Origin: Paenibacillus aquistagni
GTDB lineage: Bacteria > Bacillota > Bacilli > Paenibacillales > Paenibacillaceae
Assembly: GCF_900177815.1 (NCBI RefSeq)
Contig: NZ_FXAZ01000004.1
Coordinates: 522,153 to 586,152 of the forward strand
Reading direction: 5' to 3'
DNA length: 64,000 nucleotides
Below the pieces are notes generated by a model. It did not search any database. It saw nothing but the letters and a program-made list of their open reading frames with translations, and was not told the origin of the DNA. A program made the position numbers and the translations under genes. Shown here one piece after another: positions 19,116 through 27,073 of the stretch; positions within the stretch are counted from its first letter, which is position 1, and the number at the start of each line of letters is the position of its first letter.

Positions 19116-20045
19116 ATGTCCAGAATCAAAGAACTGATTGATGGCTTTAAACTAAATCAAGAGATACAAGGTAGAAAAAAGGAGTACATTGAAGGATGCA
19201 TGTACCGTTTACATCGTTGGAGGCATTTCACGAAAGAGCAACTTGGTGTTGAGGAAGCGGAAGAAGTAACTTCTATGCACATTAAAAAATATATTCAGTA
19301 TTGTCAAAGTCGAGGTAAAGAAGCCAATATTACAATTAACAATCAAATCGCAACAATTAAGGTCTTCTATCAGTATCTTGTCGATGAGGAATATATAGAC
19401 GAGAAGGACAACCCAATGCGAAGAATTAGGAACTTAAAAGAAGAGAAGCGGGTTATCATTACATTTAATGATGAAGAGGTACGGCGAATAATTAATGATG
19501 TTCGAGAAGACACTTACTCTAATCTAAGGGATAAGTTAATACTTATCATGCTATTTGATACGGGAATACGTGTTTCAGAGCTGTGTAACATCAAGAACGA
19601 TGATGTATCAAGAACGAATATTCTGATTCATGGAAAGGGTTCTAAGGAGCGGCTAATCTACATTAGCAAGATCATGAGAAAGTATATGAGGAAGTACGAA
19701 GAAGCGAAGCTAGTTCGGTTTAAACACAGGTTAGAAGACGAGATTGAGGATTACTATTTCCTAGACCAAAGCGCGGAAAGGTTGTCTCGTTCCCGCATCA
19801 ACAAGATACTGAAGGAGCACTGCAAGAATGTGGGAGTGCGGAAAGAAGTGCGTTGTTCACCGCATGATTGCCGCCATTATTTTGCCCAGAAGCAGTTGAA
19901 GAATGGAATAGATATTTACAGTTTAAGCAGACTTATGGGACATTTTGATACTCAAATTACATCAAAGTATTTGAGAGGACTAGAACAGCATGATATTTTG
20001 GAAATAGGAAAAGTGTATAGTCCTTTAAATGAGGTGAAGATTTAA
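19116..20045 (+). CDS. int: Tyrosine recombinase (site-specific integrase)
   Basis: XerC/D-like phage-integrase-family recombinase, 309 aa, expected to integrate and excise this element at guaA. N-terminal SAM-like arm (residues 1-90), then the catalytic domain with Arg in FDTGIRVSEL, Lys in HGKGSKERLI, the HxxR box in SPHDCRHYFA, His in LMGHFD and the nucleophile Tyr in ITSKYL. All five catalytic residues are present, so it is probably active. Start 19116 follows AAAGGGAG; an open frame reaches further upstream to 19053 but through the terminator hairpin. Lies 160 bp after the guaA stop. Confidence 0.95.
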   Translation: MSRIKELIDGFKLNQEIQGRKKEYIEGCMYRLHRWRHFTKEQLGVEEAEEVTSMHIKKYIQYCQSRGKEANITINNQIATIKVFYQYLVDEEYIDEKDNPMRRIRNLKEEKRVIITFNDEEVRRIINDVREDTYSNLRDKLILIMLFDTGIRVSELCNIKNDDVSRTNILIHGKGSKERLIYISKIMRKYMRKYEEAKLVRFKHRLEDEIEDYYFLDQSAERLSRSRINKILKEHCKNVGVRKEVRCSPHDCRHYFAQKQLKNGIDIYSLSRLMGHFDTQITSKYLRGLEQHDILEIGKVYSPLNEVKI

Positions 20046-20320
20046 TGTGTCTGCAAAAGGCTCATGATCATGTTGACTGTTTGTGTTTTAAATCTAAAGT
20101 TGCTTGAGAAATATTTATCAATTTTGGGGATGGTACTTATAAAACACATTCATGAAAGTATGTATCTGGTCATTCAGTCATTCGCAAGTTACATGTGAAA
20201 TAAATCAGATTGTATGTTAGACACAACAATCGTAAAACCTACGTGGTTGATAGCACTTTATAGTGGTTATGCGTCGTAGGAAACTATACAACGCCTTACA
20301 ACTGATCCTAGAAGCAATTA

Positions 20321-20352
20321 GAGGACTCCTGATTAAAGGGAGTCCTTTTTGT
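20321..20352 (+). terminator. Terminator after the integrase
   Basis: AGGACTCC / GGGAGTCCT stem with an 8-nt loop and TTTTTG tail, pointing right. It overlaps the last codons of the leftward repressor gene. Confidence 0.7.
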
Positions 20353-20560
20353 CTTCTTCAAATTGAAGCAACTCGGATATATCTGAGATATTCAAAGCAT
20401 CAGATATCTTCTCAAGCATATGTAAATTAACCTCTACACGGTCATTCCTACACAGCTCTGAAATTGCAGCTTGTCTGACTCCAGACATTTCTTTTAGTTG
20501 CATTTGCGTAATTCCTCTAGACTTCATTGCTTCTTTAAGTTTGATTTTTATTTTCAACAT
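20333..20560 (-). CDS. Cro/C1-type (XRE) HTH repressor
   Basis: 75-aa single-domain DNA-binding protein. The HTH reads ITQMQLKEMSGVRQAAISEL, followed by a dimerisation helix (MLEKISDALNISDISELL), close to the small Cro/C1 type. A good AGGGAGG site precedes the ATG. It is divergent from the gene at 20740, and overlapping promoters with an imperfect palindrome lie between. Probably the element's lysogeny-like switch, keeping the rightward promoter and perhaps the integrase in check. Confidence 0.88.
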   Translation of the reverse strand: MLKIKIKLKEAMKSRGITQMQLKEMSGVRQAAISELCRNDRVEVNLHMLEKISDALNISDISELLQFEEDKKDSL

Positions 20561-20591
20561 AAATAGACCTCCCTAAAAAGGTTAAAGTGTA

Positions 20592-20620
20592 TTGACATTA
20601 TACGCATGAACGTGTATTAT
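20592..20620 (+). promoter_or_regulatory. Strong rightward promoter with overlapping operator
   Basis: TTGACA (20592-20597), 17-bp spacer, TATTAT (20615-20620). On the other strand TATAAT (20602-20597) faces the repressor gene. The spacer holds the imperfect palindrome TACGCATGAACGTGTA (20601-20616; 10 of 16 positions symmetric), a candidate site for the XRE protein. Confidence 0.65.
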
Positions 20621-20739
20621 GAAAGTAATTAAATAACCGTTTAAGCGTATATTTATCTTATCATCATCTCCCAAATACTGCAACATGTTTGGTTTATTTG
20701 CTATGCATTTTTTACAATTTATTTTAGGAGGATTTTATT

Positions 20740-21222
20740 GTGATAACTCAACAACAGACAATGGTAACAGATGAGCAAGTTATGAATGGGTATTGGTTTA
20801 ACATTAAGGAAGAGTTAGAATTAGTGGGGTTTAAAGGGTTGTTGTTAGAAAAACTGCTTCAAATTATTACAGACTATAACACGATGGAAGAGTTTTGGAA
20901 TTTTATAATACTTAACGAAGAAAAACAAATGACAAAGGTATTATTAGTACATAAGTTCCTCATATACATGCAATCTAAATATAGTTTTTCTGATGCAGGA
21001 GAATTCAAAAGAGTTTATTGTTCTGTTAAAGAACGTAACGATAGACAAAATGTTATTGCAAAACTCTTCTTCTCAAAGTCAGATGAATATTATAAAGTAA
21101 TAGACTGGATTGATACTGGAAAAATCTCATTTGAAGAAATTTATAAACTTGTTGTTGATTATCGACGGATATTTACTGCAAAGGAATCAATATCTTTAAT
21201 TGAAATTATGCTTATTAAATAG
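20740..21222 (+). CDS. Hypothetical protein under repressor-controlled promoter
   Basis: 160-aa soluble protein, no family recognised. Mostly helical by composition (KEELELVGFKGLLLEKLLQI, EEFWNFIILNEEKQMTKVLL), acidic and lysine-rich. The GTG start at 20740 follows AGGAGG by eight bases. It is the only gene between the strong rightward promoter at 20592 and the terminator at 21239, so it is monocistronic and the direct target of the XRE repressor. By position it could be an antirepressor or recombination-directionality factor, but nothing in the sequence shows this. Confidence 0.7.
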   Translation: MITQQQTMVTDEQVMNGYWFNIKEELELVGFKGLLLEKLLQIITDYNTMEEFWNFIILNEEKQMTKVLLVHKFLIYMQSKYSFSDAGEFKRVYCSVKERNDRQNVIAKLFFSKSDEYYKVIDWIDTGKISFEEIYKLVVDYRRIFTAKESISLIEIMLIK

Positions 21223-21238
21223 GTAGAATGATAACTAA

Positions 21239-21286
21239 TCACCCATTCGTAAGATTTAAGTATCTTAGAATGGGTGACTTTTTACA
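21239..21286 (+). terminator. Rho-independent terminator
   Basis: Long stem TCACCCATTC-TAAGAT / ATCTTA-GAATGGGTGA and a TTTTT tail, closing the 20740 transcript. Confidence 0.85.
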
Positions 21287-21351
21287 GCTAAGATAATCAT
21301 AATTTATGGCATCCTTTATGGAGTCGAAGTGGCACTATGAATCGGCTACAT

Positions 21352-22570
21352 TTAGTTGGACAATAAAAATAAGGGCTAGTAGAATGAAGAGAATAATACT
21401 AGGAGCGGATCTACTATGCCAATACAAAGACGTACATTTACAGCAGAATTCAAAAGACAAATGGTCCAGTTATATGAAAATGGAAAGCCAAGGGCAACGA
21501 TTGCGAGAGAGTATGAACTTAGTCCATTTGCCCTCGATCGCTGGATTAAGCAAACGCAAACGTCAGGTTCGTTTTCTGAAAAAGATAACCGAACAGCTGA
21601 AGAAAATGAACTCATCGCTCTTCGTAAGCGAGTTCAGCGGCTTGAAATTTAAAATGACATTTTAAAGCAAGCCGCGCTGATCATGAGACGAAAGTAAAGA
21701 TCATTAAGCAGAATAGTGATAAATACTCGAATCAGCATTGTGCGAATTCCTGCAAATCTCCCGAAGTACCTTCTACTATGAAACGAAAGCAAAAGACAAC
21801 GATGACGAAATAACGACGGCTATCGTAGAGATCTTTAAGGCCAACCGAAAAGCGTATGGAACACGCACATTGAAGGTCAAACTTCAGGAACAAGGCTATA
21901 CGGTTTCAAGACGTCGAATCGGACGGATTATGAAAGAGCAGGGTCTGGTGTCCACGTACACAATAGCGCAGTATAAGCCGCACAAGACTGCTTGTAACGA
22001 AGCAATAACGGCGAATGAGTTAAAACGTGAGTTCGATCAAACTGAAGCTAAACGCTTCGTAGTCAGCGATCCCACTTATGTCAAAGTCCAGCACAAGTGG
22101 CATTACATTTGCGTGCTGATCGATTTATTTAACCGAGAAATCATTGGCCACAGTGCAGGTCTACACAAGGATGCTGCTCTGCTTTCCTGTGCCTTTGCCA
22201 CAGTAGAAGGCGATTTAAGCGACATTCAGTGGTTTCATACGGATCGTGTGGAAGCGAGTTTAAGAATCAGACCATGGACGATCTATTAGAAACGTTCAAC
22301 ATTGGTCGCTCCCTGAGTATGAAAGGCTGTCCTTATGACAACGCCGTTGCTGAAGCTACTTACAAAGTGATGAAAACAGAATTCGTCAATCAGATGAATT
22401 TCCAGAGTCTTCATCATCTAAAACTAGAATTATATGATTATGTAAACGGGTTTAATAAACATCGTGTTCATGGCACACTAGGCTACATGACGCCAGTCAG
22501 TACAAAGCAGAGGCCCTTAAAAAAGTTGTCTGATTCACTGTTGACAGTCCACTATACTTTTTCGGTGTTT
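21352..22570 (+). mobile_element. Degenerate IS3-family insertion sequence (IS150-like)
   Basis: Contains orfA/orfB of an IS3-type transposase with at least three inactivating lesions. Terminal sequences TTTAGTTGGAC at the left and GTCCACTATA at the right resemble imperfect inverted ends; exact borders and target duplication are not certain. Confidence 0.75.
21416..21652 (+). pseudogene. IS3-family OrfA with premature stop
   Basis: 78-aa N-terminal part of an IS3 OrfA: RRTFTAEFKRQMVQLYENGK then the HTH TIAREYELSPFALDRWIKQ and a leucine-zipper start (ALRKRVQRLE). The reading frame hits TAA where relatives read Met-Glu-Asn; after it the same frame continues NDILKQAALIMRRK. Thus a nonsense change has cut the zipper short and separated the frameshift window from OrfB. 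Confidence 0.85.
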
Positions 22571-22588
22571 ATTAAAAGGCGGTATTGA
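21720..22588 (+). pseudogene. IS3-family OrfB transposase, frameshifted
   Basis: DDE transposase of the rve type in two frames. The first frame (LCEFLQISRSTFYYE to HTDR, up to about 22246) has the HTH_21 region and first Asp in VVSDPTYVKV. A 2-bp GT gain at about 22248 shifts the frame; the second part (GSEFKNQTMDDLLETF on) has the final Glu in NAVAEATYKVMKTEF. The beginning is also out of frame near 21727. Not functional without trans help. Confidence 0.88.
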
Positions 22589-23098
22589 GTCTAATTATTG
22601 ACCGCCTATCTGTCCAATTTTTACAAATTTATTCTTTTCATTAGATAATAATGAATTTTTCCATTCATCATAGGTATAACACTAAGACTTTGCTCTGAAA
22701 TAGTGACATTTGTGAATATTTGTGAGACTATTGTCTTGGGGTTCCTGACTGTCCACCTAAAATTTAGGTGGACTTCTGTCTTATATGGTTTTGCCTATTG
22801 TAAGGGTTTACTCTTCAATGCCCCAATTAAACTAATTGGGCATCAATCTAATCTATCAGTGACTCTGCTTTATTCGATAAGGATTCTTGGATGTAACCAT
22901 TTTCTTTGCGTAACATTTTGATGTGTTCTCCAATGAGTTATAAAGAATCAGAAGACATTCTTATCCGTCCATTTCATACAAATGTATGGAAGGACCTTTA
23001 TAGTTTTCAGATTAGCATATCAGAAATTTGGAACTTTACTTGTATTCTATAGCATGAAATATTAGAGCTATTCACAAATTACAACAGGAGGTACTATC
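22589..23098. other. Spacer with three stem-loops
   Basis: No gene seen. Hairpins: AGGCGGT/ACCGCCT (22576-22606), near-perfect palindrome GTCCACCTAA..TTAGGTGGAC (22751-22773), ATGCCCCAATT/AATTGGGCAT (22818-22840) and GTCC..CATAC/GTATG..GGAC (about 22964-22994). None has a clear T-run. Confidence 0.45.
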
Positions 23099-23746
23099 TT
23101 GAAGAAGTCTGTATTATGTATTATTTTCATAATGATATTGGTATCATGTAGAAATATTGGGGATACTTCTCTAAATACAAGCGACAATGTAAATCAAAGT
23201 AATTTTAGTGTTAGTGAGATAGGTGGTTGTAAATTAGAAGGCGAGACAGATTCAGACATAAAAGCCCAAGTCTTATGTTTGATTGATAAAGGAATGTATT
23301 CCGAGGTTGGAGAGGTTATAGTATCTCATAACAAGCAGGATGATAAAGTATTTAGTACTTTAGCTTCATATGCATTCTTGTATTTAATGGAAGGTTCAAA
23401 TGATATATTTCGTGAGGAATGGGAAAAAGTTAGCGATAAATTACGTGAGGTTTATTATGATGATAACGAGCTTACTGACGCATCGTACGACAAACTCAGA
23501 GAAGATTTGACAGAGTTTCTTGATACAAGAACAACTAGACAAATGAAAAAAGAAAGTAAGGAAGAAGGCTTTTTTGATCCCGAAATCGGCATGAAAGCAG
23601 AAGAGCTTCTAGAATCGAAATCTTGGGGTAAACCAAAAGATATTAATAAAACTACTACTGAATACGGTGTACATGAACAGTGGGTTTATTCAGGTGGCAG
23701 ATATGTGTACTTGGAAGATGGAGTTGTAACGTCAATTCAAGAGTAG
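23099..23746 (+). CDS. Putative lipoprotein of unknown function
   Basis: 215-aa secreted protein with a TTG start preceded by ACAGGAGG. The signal sequence MKKSVLCIIFIMILVSC ends in a plausible lipobox (LVSC, Cys17), so it should be lipid-anchored at the outer membrane face. The body is acidic, with a helical mid-section (YAFLYLMEGSNDIFREEWEKV) and a C-terminal part (GKPKDINKTTTEYGVHEQWVYSGGRYVYLEDGVV) resembling the short SmpA/OmlA-like or PepSY-free 'YVYLEDG' beta-hairpin ends common in Firmicute lipoproteins. Monocistronic with a terminator after it. Function unknown. Confidence 0.75.
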   Translation: MKKSVLCIIFIMILVSCRNIGDTSLNTSDNVNQSNFSVSEIGGCKLEGETDSDIKAQVLCLIDKGMYSEVGEVIVSHNKQDDKVFSTLASYAFLYLMEGSNDIFREEWEKVSDKLREVYYDDNELTDASYDKLREDLTEFLDTRTTRQMKKESKEEGFFDPEIGMKAEELLESKSWGKPKDINKTTTEYGVHEQWVYSGGRYVYLEDGVVTSIQE

Positions 23747-23904
23747 CTAGAGATATTTTGCACTATTGAGCTTGAATATCCCATTTTAACTTTATATATG
23801 CCGTTCTATATAATCTAGGTGCTGATGTCTTGAATGAGTAAATAGAGGACATTGGGGCAGATTGTTTATTAGACAGGAAAATAGGCTCAATGAGTAACTT
23901 GAAC

Positions 23905-23936
23905 AAACCAGAAATGGCTAATCCATTTCTGGTTTG
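23905..23936. terminator. Terminator between convergent genes
   Basis: AAACCAGAAATGG / CCATTTCTGGTTT with a 5-nt loop and GTTTTCTT tail on the plus strand. Serves the lipoprotein gene and possibly the leftward zinc-protein gene. Confidence 0.8.
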
Positions 23937-23950
23937 TTTTCTTGAAGGAC

Positions 23951-24313
23951 TTATTTATCGTCAACCAACTTACTTATCTTTAGGATTAGATTTGTAGTCT
24001 TGGAATCGTAAAAAGTCTCACCACAACCTGAACACTTAGCACCGCGTACTTTGATGCTCTTGATTTTGTCGTTATTCATGTTAAGGTCAAAGTCAATATC
24101 CACATTTGGAACATCATCACAACCACACATCGGGCATTCTAATATATTCATCGCATCTTCCCGATAATCAGGCTTTAACTTCCGTGCTTCATATTTTGCT
24201 TTTCGTTCTTCTAAACCTTCTTTCCCCAACAGAAGTTCCCATAATTCCTGTAAGCTTTTGCCTTCGGAAGACTCAGGAATGCCGCTGTTGTGATTATAGT
24301 TATTATTATTCAT
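23951..24313 (-). CDS. Zinc-ribbon protein, YgiT/MqsA-type finger
   Basis: 120-aa protein. Two cysteine pairs, CPMCGCDD (about residues 59-66) and CSGCGETFYD near residue 96, form a YgiT-type zinc ribbon as found in the N-terminus of MqsA-like antitoxins, but here the ribbon is C-terminal and no HTH domain or neighbouring RelE/MqsR toxin is seen. The N-terminal 50 residues are Asn-rich then highly charged (EERKAKYEARKLKPDY). Start at 24313 is fixed by AAGGAG seven bases upstream; an in-frame ATG at 24346 has none. First reader of the leftward small-gene block. Confidence 0.65.
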   Translation of the reverse strand: MNNNNYNHNSGIPESSEGKSLQELWELLLGKEGLEERKAKYEARKLKPDYREDAMNILECPMCGCDDVPNVDIDFDLNMNNDKIKSIKVRGAKCSGCGETFYDSKTTNLILKISKLVDDK

Positions 24314-24399
24314 AATCCCGCTCCTTAAAGTATCAATAAAACTCATATTTTATTTAGTGTTATCGATAGAAATAAATGAAAAGAATCACGGACAAAAAG

Positions 24400-24579
24400 T
24401 TATTCATCTTCATCTCGCATTGCTTGCATAGTTTCCAATCGCTGCTGTTCTGTCATCTTTGAAAACGGAACGGCTTTTTTAACTAAGTTTTTTTCTTCTT
24501 GCTTTTTTTTTGTTGCATACTTAGTAAGTGAAATGACTTTGGTGTTATCATGTATTGTGCCATCACTATATTTTTTCAT
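24400..24579 (-). CDS. Small basic protein, unknown
   Basis: 59-aa lysine-rich protein (KKYSDGTIHDNTKV, TKYATKKKQEEKNLVKKA) ending in an acidic tail (MRDEDE). The ATG at 24579 follows GGAGAAGG by eight bases; an in-frame ATG nine codons upstream overlaps that box and is less likely. No recognised domain. It lies in the leftward block between the 122-aa and zinc-ribbon genes and may be translated from the same message. Confidence 0.55.
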   Translation of the reverse strand: MKKYSDGTIHDNTKVISLTKYATKKKQEEKNLVKKAVPFSKMTEQQRLETMQAMRDEDE

Positions 24580-24705
24580 GAATTTATCCTTCTCCATTAA
24601 TAACATTCAACGAGGTTACTATACGTAGTAGTCCAAACTCAAATCTAATTTTGAGGGCAAAAAGATAGTCCCGCTCCTTCAAACTAAATAAAATTGATCT
24701 TCCAT

Positions 24706-25074
24706 TTAGTTATTTTTTAGATCAGTAAGGTCAATCCATATTTGCTTCTTACCTTGTAATTCATCTTCTATAGCTATTTCAGTATCTTCTTTTTCCTGAA
24801 TAGCTTCGACTTTATGACTTGAACCTACGTGAGTAGTATCTTCCGATGATTGAAAATAAAGTGTTAATAGATGCTTTACCAATCCGCTAAACGAACTATG
24901 TTGCAATAGAGCTTGTTTTAAAAGTCCCATCTGATAGGAGTCATCCTTGTTAAAGGAGACTCCTTGTGTAATGTACTGACTTTTTGTATCCTCTATCAGA
25001 TCGGTGAGGTATTCGTCGATATTAGATGAGTTGAGGGAAAGGTTTCTCCATTTCTCTCTTCTACTCTTGCTCAT
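24706..25074 (-). CDS. Hypothetical 122-aa protein, possible plasmid-type DNA-binding
   Basis: Soluble protein with a basic N-terminus (MSKSRREKWRNLSL), a helical middle (KQALLQHSSFSGLVKHLLTLYFQS) and an acidic C-terminal tail. The size and pattern recall small plasmid partition/copy-control proteins, but I cannot assign a family. An AGGAGAG site precedes ATG. Upstream on the same strand lies a TTGTGCA box like those in front of the 400-aa gene, hinting at shared control. Confidence 0.55.
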   Translation of the reverse strand: MSKSRREKWRNLSLNSSNIDEYLTDLIEDTKSQYITQGVSFNKDDSYQMGLLKQALLQHSSFSGLVKHLLTLYFQSSEDTTHVGSSHKVEAIQEKEDTEIAIEDELQGKKQIWIDLTDLKNN

Positions 25075-25197
25075 GCTATCTCTCCTGTCGTTCTGTTACA
25101 TTCGATTACTCTTTAGATTAAACAACCCGCTAGAACAACATGCCACCTCCCATACAGAGTGCCAAAGAAAGTATCGATCTAAAATTGCACAAAAAAA

Positions 25198-25227
25198 CGA
25201 GAGTAGTTTGGTAACCACTCTCGTTAA
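25198..25227 (-). terminator. Terminator of the 400-aa gene
   Basis: AACGAGAGT / ACTCTCGTT stem with further GTT/AAC pairing, followed on the minus strand by seven Ts. Lies about 140 bp beyond the stop of the leftward 400-aa gene. Confidence 0.8.
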
Positions 25228-25369
25228 GGTAAATATATGATAATGTCGTATGTTTCGGACAGGATTGTTGCATATGCTTATCGCACCCTTTCTAATTTAA
25301 AAAGATTAAACGGGTAACTGCAAGTAACATAACATGGATTGTCGGTTGTGTAAAGTAACCTTAAAATGG

Positions 25370-26572
25370 TTAGTACTTTCTTTGGCACTGCATGTTTTCG
25401 ATTTTTTTCTGACGAGGACTACGCTTCGCTTTAGTCCTATCGTTAAATTTTAACTCTAAAACTGGTAATGTATCAGCATCATTGTATTGTTTTCCTAAAT
25501 AGCTTGTGCATCTAAAATACTCCAACAATACTTCCCACATCGGCGCATAATGATGCATTAGTTTTAATCTGCGGATTCTATCTGTGTCTGATCTGTTGGA
25601 AGTGTTCTTCTGCCTTTTTTCTGCAAGTTCCAATGAACGCTTGCTATGCTCATTCTTGAACATCTGAGTCATAATGATTGCATTTGCTTCTGTTAAACCT
25701 AGTGCAAATTCAAGTTCACCTCTATCACGCAACTTGTCTAACGTAGCATGTAGTCCTGCATCTGAATCTTGTAGTACGCAATCATGTGCATCATAGTAGT
25801 AATGCAAACCGAATTGTGCTAGAAGATTACTGTTAAAGGCTCTCTTGAACTCTTTTACTCCTCTCATGTTAGCCTTAAACAGGTCACTTCCCTTTAAATT
25901 ATGAATAATTAGCAATCTTCTTCGAAGATCGGCAACTTCCTTAATCTCAGACTTGTTTAACTTCCGATGCACACCGTGAGTGTCGCATCCCCAAATTTCC
26001 TTGATATGGATGATTGCTTTGACCTTACTTAGTTTGTTGAATACTGACACCAGACTATACTTCGTATGTTTGAGATATGTTTGGATAAATTCTTCTAACA
26101 TCTCAAAGTCTTTATCGTCTTTGTCATAATCTTCGATTGCATCACTAAATTGCTTTTGAAGGCTCTCTATATGATGCCCTCTAGAACTGTACATAGCATT
26201 AGAAAGTTTCGTATCAACTATACCGAGTTCAAGAAGCCATTTGGTGGCAGACATAGGATTGATCTTATTGTTTTTCTTGATTAGATAGTCAATAACGAGT
26301 GAACATAGGTCAAATTCTCCTGCAAGTTGCCCCTGACCATTGTTTGAGCGCCTATCTTCGCGTTTGGCTTTTACAATTCGCTTGCCATCACATGTAATAA
26401 TGCGCTTTGTACCTCTGCCAGTAACATCTACGTATTCCCATTCTTCACGCGCACTCTTGATAATGCTGTTAAATGAACGAGTAGGTATTGTACCATCTTT
26501 CTTTAACGCTTGCTTTTGCACCTTGTTACCGTACTTATTAACCAATTCTGTTAATGTGTATTTGTGACTCAA
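25370..26572 (-). CDS. Unrecognised 400-aa basic protein, possibly DNA-binding or replication-related
   Basis: No family recognised. The TTG start at 26572 follows AAAGAGGAG. The N-terminus (YTLTELVNKYGNKVQKQAL then WEYVDVTGRGTKRIITCDGKR) looks like a helix-turn-helix followed by a wing. The middle is helical and charged, the C-terminal 40 residues strongly basic (NDRTKAKRSPRQKKIENMQCQRKY). No Walker, HUH relaxase or nuclease motif is visible. A 16-bp inverted repeat sits just upstream and a terminator follows, so it is an independently controlled gene. A role in replication or maintenance of the excised element is possible but unproven. Confidence 0.65.
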   Translation of the reverse strand: MSHKYTLTELVNKYGNKVQKQALKKDGTIPTRSFNSIIKSAREEWEYVDVTGRGTKRIITCDGKRIVKAKREDRRSNNGQGQLAGEFDLCSLVIDYLIKKNNKINPMSATKWLLELGIVDTKLSNAMYSSRGHHIESLQKQFSDAIEDYDKDDKDFEMLEEFIQTYLKHTKYSLVSVFNKLSKVKAIIHIKEIWGCDTHGVHRKLNKSEIKEVADLRRRLLIIHNLKGSDLFKANMRGVKEFKRAFNSNLLAQFGLHYYYDAHDCVLQDSDAGLHATLDKLRDRGELEFALGLTEANAIIMTQMFKNEHSKRSLELAEKRQKNTSNRSDTDRIRRLKLMHHYAPMWEVLLEYFRCTSYLGKQYNDADTLPVLELKFNDRTKAKRSPRQKKIENMQCQRKY

Positions 26573-26617
26573 TTTAATCGACTCCTCTTTATTTAATTAG
26601 TGTTTTTTGTCCTGTGA

Positions 26618-26676
26618 AATTGTGCAGAATCGAGGTAATAATATAATTTATATTAATAGGTCGATTTTGCACAATT
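26618..26676. repeat. 16-bp inverted repeat in front of the 400-aa gene
   Basis: Arms AATTGTGCAGAATCGA (26618-26633) and TCGATTTTGCACAATT (26661-26676) match at 15 of 16 positions around a 27-bp very AT-rich centre containing TATAAT-like boxes. Candidate autoregulatory operator or initiator-binding site. Confidence 0.65.
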
Positions 26677-26782
26677 TTTTCGATGATTTTATATGATAAT
26701 TACTGATGGAGTAGGGATAGATGCACTAATATAAGCTCTAATGGAAGAAAAGATGATTGTTGCGTAACTAGCCTATCGGCAC

Positions 26783-26825
26783 GCTAGTAAGTTTTCGCCT
26801 AAAGGCTCAAACTTGCTAGCTTTTT
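26783..26825 (+). terminator. Orphan perfect terminator
   Basis: Nested perfect stem: GCTAGTAAGTTT / AAACTTGCTAGC, inner GCC/GGC with TAAA loop, then TTTTT. No annotated rightward gene ends here, so a short RNA starting in the AT-rich region near 26650 may end at it. A second stem-loop (AGCTC..GCCAAC/GTTGGC..GAGCT, 26826-26862) follows at once. Confidence 0.7.
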
Positions 26826-26862
26826 AGCTCGCCAACGCTACGCTGTTGGCTCACTCTGAGCT

Positions 26863-27073
26863 TTGGTCGAACAGATAAAGATAAACTAAAGGTATTTCAT
26901 ATTAGCATGATCTAAAAATTCCGGAAAGATCACCTCCGGCAACAAATAATCGCTAAACTTCAACTTGTCGTATATTTGGTGTATAAACAAGCGAAAATCC
27001 TAAGCGTTTTCGACTTAGGATTAGATAATCTATGTCAACATTGAATAGAGCAGTGACTGCTTGCCCGTCATTA
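26863..27073. other. Spacer, no gene recognised
   Basis: Between the stem-loop cluster and the HNH gene. Contains AAATCCTAAGCG..CGACTTAGGATT (about 26995-27021), a stem whose T/A flanks could terminate the leftward HNH gene weakly. Confidence 0.4.

Noticed and set aside
23951..24579. Toxin-antitoxin pair formed by the zinc-ribbon and 59-aa genes
   Set aside because: The small basic protein shows no toxin motif and the zinc protein lacks a DNA-binding domain; order and spacing give no further support.
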